Shown here piece after piece: positions 1-5,101 of a stretch of 5,135 bases of DNA. Position 1 is the first letter of the stretch, and the number at the start of each line of letters is the position of its first letter. The DNA is from Bacteroidota bacterium (GTDB lineage: Bacteria; Bacteroidota; Bacteroidia; Chitinophagales; Chitinophagaceae), in contig JAPLER010000163.1 of assembly GCA_026391115.1 (NCBI GenBank), positions 1 through 5,135 on the forward strand. Reading direction: 5' to 3'. The notes beneath the pieces are model-generated. The model made no database searches. It was not told the origin of the DNA and was given only the letters and a program-made list of their open reading frames with translations. The position numbers and the translations under genes are program-made.

Positions 1-84
1 ATTAAAGAAGGCGTAAGCAAAGCTGAAGCTGATGATATTGCAGCTAAATTAAAAGATGCTGGTGCAGAAGTAGAAGTTAAATAA
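1..84 (+). CDS. rplL: Ribosomal protein L7/L12, C-terminal end (5' partial)
   Basis: The first 84 bases read in frame 1 as 27 residues and a TAA stop. The peptide starts IKEGVSKAEADDIAAKL and ends GAEVEVK. This matches the last two helices and terminal strand of the L7/L12 C-terminal domain, which typically reads (V/I)KEGVSK.EAE..K..LE.AGA.VEVK. L7/L12 forms the flexible stalk of the 50S subunit and recruits translation factors such as EF-Tu and EF-G. The start and most of the gene lie to the left of the window, so length and start cannot be judged. A terminator hairpin follows about 20 bases after the stop, and the next gene is convergent mnmA. rpoB, the usual downstream neighbour, is absent here. 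The call rests on a short but characteristic segment. Confidence 0.9.
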   Translation: MKEGVSKAEADDIAAKLKDAGAEVEVK

Positions 85-96
85 TTTCATTTCTAC

Positions 97-137
97 AATA
101 AAAATAGCCGTTACAACAAAATTGTAGCGGCTTTCTT
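97..137. terminator. Bidirectional rho-independent terminator between rplL and mnmA
   Basis: AGCCGTTACAA (106-116) pairs with TTGTAGCGGCT (122-132) over 11 bp with one G-U wobble, around a five-base loop CAAAA. On the plus strand the stem runs into TTTCTT, giving a U-rich tail for rplL. On the minus strand the A-rich flank at 97-105 becomes ATTTTTATT after the stem, so the same hairpin can also stop transcripts from mnmA. In that case the mnmA message would carry a 3' untranslated tail of about 160-190 bases. Confidence 0.85.
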
Positions 138-173
138 GTTGAATAGATATTTATCAAAACATTATGTTATAAA

Positions 174-200
174 TAACTAATCATATCTTTTCATTAGTTA
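174..200 (-). terminator. Weak inverted repeat downstream of mnmA, possible secondary terminator
   Basis: TAACTAAT (174-181) and ATTAGTTA (193-200) form a perfect 8-bp stem with an 11-base loop. Read on the minus strand, the stem is followed by TTTATAA, a modest U-rich tail, so it could contribute to ending mnmA transcripts. The stem has only two G-C pairs and would be weak, and such repeats arise easily in AT-rich spacers. Apart from this and a short palindrome AACTAGTT at 218-225, no gene or RNA is visible between 138 and 295. Confidence 0.3.
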
Positions 201-295
201 ATACACAAATATGTACTAACTAGTTTTAGTTTGAACTTGAAGTTATTGATTTCTCCAATGAATAAATAGATTACCAATAGATTCTATAATTTATC

Positions 296-1402
296 TCATA
301 AAATACCACGTTGTATAATACCACCACCCACAACATCATTATCTTCATAGAAAACAGCAGATTGACCAGGAGCAATACTTTTAACATTTTCGTAAAACTT
401 TACTTTAACACCATTTGTATCGTTATATACATTGCTTAAAGCTCCTTTGTCTTTGTAGCGTATTTTAGTAAACATTTCTTGTCCATCGGTAATACCATCA
501 TATTTGCCCCAATTAATTTTGGTAACCATCATTTCTGTTTGCTCCAAATCTTGTTCTTCACCAAGTGTAACTGTATTTTTTTCTGGATTAATGGCTGTTA
601 CATAAGCTGGTTTGCCTAGTGCAATTTCTAAACCTTTTCTTTGACCAATAGTATAAAAAGGATAGCCTTTGTGTTTGCCTAAACGTTTACCATTTTTGTC
701 TATAAACCAACCGCCATCTACTTGTTCTTCCAATCCATCTACACGGCGTTTTAAAAAGCCACGATAGTCATTATCTGGCACAAAACAAATTTCGTAACTC
801 TCACTTTTCTTAGCCAATTCTGGATAGCCCATATCATAAGCCATTTGTCTTATTTCTGTTTTACGGAATTTGCCCAAAGGCATAATGGTTCTGCTCAATA
901 ACTCTTGGTCTAGTCCCCATAGGACATAGCTTTGGTCTTTGGTTTCATCAAGTCCCTTGCTTATTACATATCTATCATTGGTGTGTTGTCTTACTTCAGC
1001 ATAATGACCAGTTGCAATAAAATCGCAGTTTAATGCATTGGCTCTTTTTAATAAAGCTTTCCATTTAATATGTGTGTTGCACATTACACAAGGATTGGGT
1101 GTTCTTCCTGCCAAATATTCTTCAACAAAATTTTCTATAACCATATCACCAAACTCATCTCTTATATCTAAAATATAATGAGGAAATCCGTGATGCACAG
1201 CAGCTTGACGAGCATCATTAAAGCTATCGATATTGCAACAACCTGTTTCTTTAGATGATGTATTGCCACCACTTGTGGCATAATCCCAGGTTTTCATTGT
1301 AATCCCCAAAACTTCATATCCTTCGTGATGGAGCATTAAGGCAGTAACAGTACTATCAATACCGCCACTCATTGCTACCATTACTTTTCCTTTTCTACTC
1401 AT
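296..1402 (-). CDS. mnmA: tRNA-specific 2-thiouridylase MnmA
   Basis: MnmA activates C2 of U34 in the anticodon of tRNA-Lys, -Glu and -Gln with ATP and inserts sulfur delivered as a persulfide, making the s2U of mnm5s2U. It is cytoplasmic. The 368-residue product has the normal family length. The N-terminal ATP-pyrophosphatase domain has the PP-loop SGGIDS at residues 12-17. The first catalytic cysteine is C108 in CVMCNTHIKW (matching E. coli C102) and the second is C206 in YEICFVPDNDY (matching C199). ATGHYAEVR (129-137), KDQSYVLWGL (155-164) and YTIGQRKGL (250-258) are further family signatures, followed by the C-terminal beta-barrel domains. C105 also makes a CxxC with C108. The start at 1402 is preferred because it keeps the full first strand KVMVAM before the PP-loop. 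ATG at 1381 (Met8) is an alternative and has an AAAGG a few bases upstream. The gene is divergent from the flavoprotein gene at 1533 and convergent with rplL. Confidence 0.97.
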   Translation of the reverse strand: MSRKGKVMVAMSGGIDSTVTALMLHHEGYEVLGITMKTWDYATSGGNTSSKETGCCNIDSFNDARQAAVHHGFPHYILDIRDEFGDMVIENFVEEYLAGRTPNPCVMCNTHIKWKALLKRANALNCDFIATGHYAEVRQHTNDRYVISKGLDETKDQSYVLWGLDQELLSRTIMPLGKFRKTEIRQMAYDMGYPELAKKSESYEICFVPDNDYRGFLKRRVDGLEEQVDGGWFIDKNGKRLGKHKGYPFYTIGQRKGLEIALGKPAYVTAINPEKNTVTLGEEQDLEQTEMMVTKINWGKYDGITDGQEMFTKIRYKDKGALSNVYNDTNGVKVKFYENVKSIAPGQSAVFYEDNDVVGGGIIQRGIL

Positions 1403-1407
1403 ACTTG

Positions 1408-1415
1408 CAAAAGTA
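1408..1415 (-). promoter_or_regulatory. Bacteroidota-type -7 promoter box for mnmA
   Basis: The minus strand reads TACTTTTG, a full match to the Bacteroidota -7 consensus TAnnTTTG, and continues as CA, which is common after this box. Only five bases separate it from the mnmA ATG at 1402. Transcription should therefore begin at or within a few bases of the start codon, giving a leaderless or nearly leaderless message. I see no convincing -33 TTG at the usual distance. Confidence 0.55.
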
Positions 1416-1492
1416 AAAGGTTTGCAGCTTACAGTTTTACGATATTAAGATATTTGTAAGCTAGGTACTTATTTATTGATGCCTTAAGTCTT

Positions 1493-1500
1493 TACATTTG
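1493..1500 (+). promoter_or_regulatory. Bacteroidota-type -7 promoter box for the flavoprotein gene
   Basis: TACATTTG matches TAnnTTTG exactly and lies 32 bases before the ATG at 1533. This predicts a transcription start near 1505 and a leader of roughly 25-30 bases. The nearest upstream TTG (1476-1478) is only 14 bases away, closer than the usual 17-23, so the -33 element is uncertain. The leader has no Shine-Dalgarno sequence and is A-rich before the start (AACACAATAATG), as is normal in this phylum. Confidence 0.5.
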
Positions 1501-1532
1501 CCTCACTTTTAGGATAAAAACCTAACACAATA

Positions 1533-3116
1533 ATGCAACAAAAAATCTCTATTAAAATTACTCCAAGCGAAGCTGCATCTAATAGTATCATTACAGCTTA
1601 CATTGCTGCACATTTGTCTATAAATGAAAATCAAGTTACTGGTTTTTACAAAATAAAAGAATCTATTGATGCACGTAGTAGGCATCAAATATGGATAAAC
1701 ATTACCCTTCAAGTTTTTATTGATGAGCCCTTTATTACAAGGCAGGTAGAGCAAGTTATTTTAAGAAATGTAAACCACAACAGCAAATCAGTTATTATTA
1801 TTGGGGCTGGACCAGCAGGTTTATTTGCAGCATTAAAGTTATTGGAATTAGGTATCAAGCCCATTGTATTAGAACGAGGTAAAAACGTTAGAGATAGGAG
1901 AAGGGATTTAGCAAAACTAAATAAAGAAGGTATAGTAAACCCAGAAAGTAATTATTGCTTTGGAGAGGGTGGTGCAGGCACATATAGTGATGGCAAATTA
2001 TATACACGCAGCAACAAGCGTGGCAATATTGATAGAATATTAAACTTATTTGTACAGTTTGGTGCCGATGAAAAAATATTGTATCAAGCTCATCCACACA
2101 TTGGTACCAATAAATTACCCAACATTATAGCAGCAATGCGTGATGCTATTATTGCTTATGGTGGCGAGGTAATATTTGAGGAAAAAGTAATTGATTTTGT
2201 TGTAAAACAAAATGAGATAGAATCAGTCATTACAAGCAAAGGAAATAACTACAAAGCAACGTCAATTATACTAGCAACAGGACACAGTGCAAGAGATATT
2301 TTTAAATTGCTGCACCATAAAAATATTCTAATAGAAGCCAAGCCTTTTGCATTGGGAGTACGTATTGAGCATCCACAAAATATCATAGATGAGTGTCAGT
2401 ATCATCTAAATCCTATTGCAACTAAAAATGTTGGTCGAGGTGATTATTTACCTGCAGCAAGTTATAGTTTGGTAGAACAAGTTAATCGGAGAGGGGTTTT
2501 TAGTTTTTGTATGTGTCCAGGTGGCATTATTGCAGCAGCAGCAACAGATACAAATGAATTGGTAGTAAATGGCTGGAGCCCAAGCAAAAGAAATAATCCA
2601 TATGCCAATAGTGGAATGGTTGTTACAGTTGAATTAAAGAATGTTCTTACAAAAGAGATAACTGCGAATCCACTTGCGTTATTAGAGTTTCAGAAAAATG
2701 TAGAGCAAAAAGCATATACAGCAGGTGGAGGTAATTTGGTTGCACCTGCACTAAGAATGGTAGATTTTTGTGAAGGAAAAATATCAACCAATTTGCCCAA
2801 CTGTTCTTATATACCTGGTGTTACAAGTGCCAATTTAAAAACAGTATTGCCGTCATTTATACATCAAGCTTTACAACAAGGGCTAAAAACTTTTGGCAAA
2901 AAAATGAAAGGCTATTATACCAATGAAGCTATTGTTGTAGCTACAGAAAGTAGAACGTCTTCTCCTGTGAGAATACCAAGAAATGCAGATAATTTGCAAC
3001 ATCCACAAATTACAAATTTATATCCTTGTGCCGAAGGTGCAGGTTACGCAGGAGGTATTGTAAGTGCTGCAATGGATGGAGAAAGAGTGGCTGAAATGAT
3101 TGTTGCACATTTTTGA
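1533..3116 (+). CDS. Uncharacterised FAD-dependent dehydrogenase (COG2509 type)
   Basis: The 527-residue product is a predicted soluble flavoprotein of the broad NAD(P)/FAD oxidoreductase fold, and the whole length fits the COG2509 family. Residues 1-80 form a small N-terminal domain typical of that family, ending with the stretch ESIDARSR (43-50). The FAD-binding Rossmann motif GAGPAG is at 91-96, with the strand-end acidic residue E114 in LERG for the ribose. The family signature CFGEGGAGTYSDGKL spans 142-156. ATGHSARD (248-255) matches the second dinucleotide-binding region. ESRTSSPVRIPR (472-483) and CAEGAGYAGGIVSAAMDG (499-516) form the C-terminal FAD-contact region. No signal peptide or membrane segment is evident. 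The reaction and substrate of this family are not established to my knowledge, so no symbol is given. It has its own -7 box and is 81 bases from the next operon, so it may be a single-gene unit or leak into the genes downstream. Confidence 0.9.
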   Translation: MQQKISIKITPSEAASNSIITAYIAAHLSINENQVTGFYKIKESIDARSRHQIWINITLQVFIDEPFITRQVEQVILRNVNHNSKSVIIIGAGPAGLFAALKLLELGIKPIVLERGKNVRDRRRDLAKLNKEGIVNPESNYCFGEGGAGTYSDGKLYTRSNKRGNIDRILNLFVQFGADEKILYQAHPHIGTNKLPNIIAAMRDAIIAYGGEVIFEEKVIDFVVKQNEIESVITSKGNNYKATSIILATGHSARDIFKLLHHKNILIEAKPFALGVRIEHPQNIIDECQYHLNPIATKNVGRGDYLPAASYSLVEQVNRRGVFSFCMCPGGIIAAAATDTNELVVNGWSPSKRNNPYANSGMVVTVELKNVLTKEITANPLALLEFQKNVEQKAYTAGGGNLVAPALRMVDFCEGKISTNLPNCSYIPGVTSANLKTVLPSFIHQALQQGLKTFGKKMKGYYTNEAIVVATESRTSSPVRIPRNADNLQHPQITNLYPCAEGAGYAGGIVSAAMDGERVAEMIVAHF

Positions 3117-3159
3117 TATTATATGGAGAATCGTGTGACTAATGTTACACTTAGTATCA
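3114..3159 (+). terminator. Two-tier hairpin overlapping the flavoprotein stop codon, possible weak terminator
   Basis: An outer stem TGATATTA (3114-3121) pairs with TAGTATCA (3152-3159) over 8 bp with one wobble. It encloses a 7-bp inner stem, GTGTGAC (3133-3139) with GTTACAC (3144-3150), also with one wobble, and a TAAT loop. An 11-base bulge separates the tiers on the 5' side. The outer stem begins at the TGA stop itself. The sequence after it, TCTCTTTGAAG, is only moderately U-rich, so it is a poor intrinsic terminator. It may instead attenuate read-through or protect the 3' end of the message. Confidence 0.35.
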
Positions 3160-3170
3160 TCTCTTTGAAG

Positions 3171-3178
3171 TTATTTTG
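3171..3178 (+). promoter_or_regulatory. Candidate -7 box for the methyltransferase-transporter operon
   Basis: TTATTTTG matches TAnnTTTG at all positions but the second, and is followed by CA as in the mnmA promoter. It lies inside the 10-base palindrome TTTTGCAAAA (3174-3183). It is 19 bases before the ATG at 3198, which would give a leader of about 10-15 bases. No clear -33 TTG is visible. It is a weak call resting mostly on position. Confidence 0.35.
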
Positions 3179-3197
3179 CAAAATATAAAATCGAAAA

Positions 3198-4037
3198 ATG
3201 AACGAAGAAATGCAATGCTGTGTAGTTACTTGCGAGAAACCTTTAGACAAAACTTATTGGGATAATCAATACCAAAGCCAAATGACAGGTTGGGATTTAG
3301 GAGAAGTTTCTCCACCTATAAAAGCATACATTAATAGTTTAGAAAATAAAAATGCAAGTATTTTAATACCTGGCTGTGGCAATACTTACGAAACTGAATA
3401 CCTTTTGCAGCAAGGTTTTTCCAACATTACAGTTATTGATATAGCACCAACATTAGTAGAAAAATTGCAAGAAAAATTTGCTAACAATAAAAATATAAAA
3501 ATTATACTAGGTGATTTTTTTGAACACCATAACAAATACGATATTATTATTGAACAAACATTTTTTTGTGCTTTACCACCTACACTTCGTCAAAAATATG
3601 TGTACAAAATGCACCAACTTTTGAATGAAAATGGGCTATTAGTTGGGCTTTTATTTAATAGAAGTTTTGAAAAAAACCCACCATTTGGAGGAAGTAAAGA
3701 AGAATATGAAAAACTGTTTAAAGATGCTTTTATATTCAATCAATTTGATGTTTGTAATAACTCTGTTGCACCAAGACAAAATACAGAATTATTTATTGAG
3801 TTTAAGAAAAATAGCGAAACAATAGTTTATTTATATGGCTTTCAAGGCATTACTTGTAATGGTTGTATGAATACAGTTTCACAAAAATTTGCTGCAATAC
3901 CTCATATTGTAAATGTTAGTATGAGCAGCAATTATCAGGAAGTATTAATTGTAAGTGATGCTGCAATTACTTTAAAAGATTTGCAAAATGAAATTGCTTA
4001 TGATGCAAAATATATCATCACTAAAATAAATATGTAG
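3198..4037 (+). CDS. TPMT-family SAM-dependent methyltransferase fused to a C-terminal HMA domain
   Basis: The 279-residue product joins two domains in one unbroken frame. Residues about 17-204 are a class I methyltransferase of the thiopurine S-methyltransferase type. It has the family opening DKTYWDNQYQ...TGWDLGEVSPP (17-40), the SAM loop ILIPGCGNTYE (55-65), acidic D81 after the second strand (VIDIAP), GDFF (105-108) and the EQTFFCALP segment (119-127). It also has APRQNTELF (191-199) near the usual C-terminal end of that family. Residues about 207-279 form a heavy-metal-associated domain with the metal-binding motif GITCNGC (217-223; C220 and C223). Almost no linker separates the two. The N-terminal tail adds C7, C8 and C12. 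Bacterial TPMT relatives methylate thiols and selenium or tellurium compounds; HMA domains bind soft metals such as Cu(I), Zn or Hg. The actual acceptor here is unknown. It lies 8 bases before a YeeE-type gene, so it probably shares the transporter's substrate. The start at 3198 is preferred; Met5 at 3210 is an alternative. Confidence 0.88.
   Translation: MNEEMQCCVVTCEKPLDKTYWDNQYQSQMTGWDLGEVSPPIKAYINSLENKNASILIPGCGNTYETEYLLQQGFSNITVIDIAPTLVEKLQEKFANNKNIKIILGDFFEHHNKYDIIIEQTFFCALPPTLRQKYVYKMHQLLNENGLLVGLLFNRSFEKNPPFGGSKEEYEKLFKDAFIFNQFDVCNNSVAPRQNTELFIEFKKNSETIVYLYGFQGITCNGCMNTVSQKFAAIPHIVNVSMSSNYQEVLIVSDAAITLKDLQNEIAYDAKYIITKINM
3816..4034 (+). other. HMA domain-coding segment within the methyltransferase gene
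   Basis: This segment encodes residues 207-279 and has the expected length of a full ferredoxin-like metal-binding domain (about 70 residues). The first strand, TIVYLYGFQGI, leads into TCNGC with codons TGT at 3855 and 3864. The helix NTVSQKFAAI follows, then PHIVNVSMSSNYQEVLIV as the beta hairpin, ITLKDLQNEIAY as the second helix and a final strand KYIITKI. All elements of the fold are present, so this is an intact domain and not a remnant. It carries none of the flanking ATPase sequence of a CopA-type pump. Confidence 0.85.
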
Positions 4038-4045
4038 AATAGAAT

Positions 4046-4597
4046 ATGAGTATTATAGAAATCATTAAACAACCTTGGCCTTGGTATATAGCAGGTCCAT
4101 TAATAGGCTTAACAGTTCCAACACTTTTAATTATTGGCAATAAATCTTTTGGTATTAGTTCATCGCTACGTCACGTTTGTGCAGCTTGTATTCCTGCCAA
4201 TATTCCATTTTTTAAATATGATTGGAAAAAAGAAATATGGAACTTGTTTTTTGTGTTCGGAATTTTTGTTGGGGGTTTTATTGCAATGCAATTATTAGCC
4301 AATAGCCCAAAACTTACAGAGGAGTTAGCAATATATGGCATTACAGATGTATCTGGTGTAATGCCAAAACAAATTTTTAATTGGGAAAATGTGCTTACCA
4401 TAAGGGGATTTTTAATGATGGTTATTGGTGGCTTTATGATTGGTTTTGGAACACGCTATGCTGGTGGTTGCACAAGTGGATATTCCATTATGGGCTTATC
4501 AACTTTTCAATTACCATCATTAATTGCAACTTGCTGTTTTATGGCTGGTGGTTTTGTAATGGCAAATTATATTTTACCAATCATCTTATCATTATAA
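4046..4597 (+). CDS. YeeE/YedE-family sulfur transporter, first half of a split pair
   Basis: The 183-residue hydrophobic product is an inner-membrane protein with about four to five membrane segments (near residues 12-31, 65-84, 122-140 and 156-180). The hallmark is GFGTRYAGGCTSGYSIMGLS at 133-152, the YeeE/YedE motif with C142 in GGCTSG. A second conserved-looking cluster, LRHVCAACIP (41-50), has C45 and C48, and a C163-C164 pair lies in the last segment. Full-length YeeE (TsuA) proteins of about 350-400 residues import thiosulfate through conserved cysteines along a central path. This gene corresponds to one half, and the gene 9 bases downstream to the other. Such split pairs are known in bacteria and often lie near persulfide or sulfide metabolism genes. 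It starts 8 bases after the methyltransferase stop, so the two are co-transcribed. Transport of a sulfur species is likely; which one is not shown. Confidence 0.88.
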   Translation: MSIIEIIKQPWPWYIAGPLIGLTVPTLLIIGNKSFGISSSLRHVCAACIPANIPFFKYDWKKEIWNLFFVFGIFVGGFIAMQLLANSPKLTEELAIYGITDVSGVMPKQIFNWENVLTIRGFLMMVIGGFMIGFGTRYAGGCTSGYSIMGLSTFQLPSLIATCCFMAGGFVMANYILPIILSL

Positions 4598-4606
4598 AAT
4601 ATTAAA

Positions 4607-5101
4607 ATGAATAAAGAAACAAATACAGATTTTGAAGTACGTTCACTAGACGCCGTTTGTGTAAACGAAAGCCAATTGCAACACAAATGGTATCATAATA
4701 TTAAGTACTTAATAGTGGGTATTGCCTTTGGTATTGTTTTTATAAAAGCAGAAATTATTAGTTGGTATAGAATACAAGAAATGTTTAGGCTACAATCTTT
4801 TCATATGTATGGTGTTATAGGTAGTGCAATTGTGGTAGGTGCAATTTCAGTTGGGTTAATCAAAAAATTTAAAATCAAAACCATTTATGGCGAGGAAATA
4901 AAGTTTCATAAAAAAGAGTTTAATAAAGGACAAATATTTGGAGGCTTATTGTTTGGCTTAGGTTGGGCAATTACAGGTGCTTGCCCAGGTCCATTATTTG
5001 CACAAATAGGCAGTGGCGTAAATGTTGTAATTGTTACTTTACTTAGTGCTATCTTGGGCACTTGGGTATATGGATTAATTAGAGAAAAATTACCACACTA
5101 A
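4607..5101 (+). CDS. DUF6691/YeeE-type membrane protein, second half of the split transporter
   Basis: The 164-residue product is predicted to span the inner membrane about four times (near 32-50, 68-86, 108-128 and 136-157). The segment RIQEMFRLQSFHMYGVIGSA (55-74) and the motif GLGWAITGACPGPLFAQIGSG (117-137) are typical of DUF6691 proteins, which pair with a short YeeE protein. C126 in GACPGP is the counterpart of the GGCTSG cysteine in the partner. Together the two proteins have 347 residues, close to one full-length YeeE. The family role is uptake or exchange of thiosulfate or related reduced sulfur. A polar N-terminal extension of about 30 residues precedes the first membrane segment and contains C18. 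The gene begins 9 bases after its partner's stop and is the last visible member of the operon. The remaining 34 bases of the window show no gene or clear terminator. Confidence 0.87.
   Translation: MNKETNTDFEVRSLDAVCVNESQLQHKWYHNIKYLIVGIAFGIVFIKAEIISWYRIQEMFRLQSFHMYGVIGSAIVVGAISVGLIKKFKIKTIYGEEIKFHKKEFNKGQIFGGLLFGLGWAITGACPGPLFAQIGSGVNVVIVTLLSAILGTWVYGLIREKLPH

Noticed and set aside
138..295. Possible small RNA or tRNA gene in the rplL-mnmA spacer
   Set aside because: No cloverleaf, no TTCGA-type T-arm and no GC-rich structure are present; only weak AT-rich repeats are seen.
1509..1754. An 81-codon open frame on the minus strand inside the start of the flavoprotein gene
   Set aside because: It is antisense to a well-supported conserved protein, has no recognisable domain, and its cysteine- and phenylalanine-rich translation looks like a shadow of the real frame.
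3643..3825. A 60-codon plus-strand frame within the methyltransferase gene
   Set aside because: It overlaps the conserved TPMT domain in a different frame and shows no motif. It was considered as a possible frameshift product, but the main frame is intact through both domains.
3816..4034. The HMA segment as a separate copper chaperone gene or a fragment of a CopA-type pump
   Set aside because: There is no stop or start between the methyltransferase and the HMA domain, the frame is continuous, and no ATPase sequence follows; a true fusion fits better.
4381..4605. A 74-codon plus-strand frame overlapping the YeeE gene
   Set aside because: It lies in another frame of a clear membrane-protein gene. 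Its tryptophan-rich translation comes from out-of-frame glycine codons, and it has no start context of its own.
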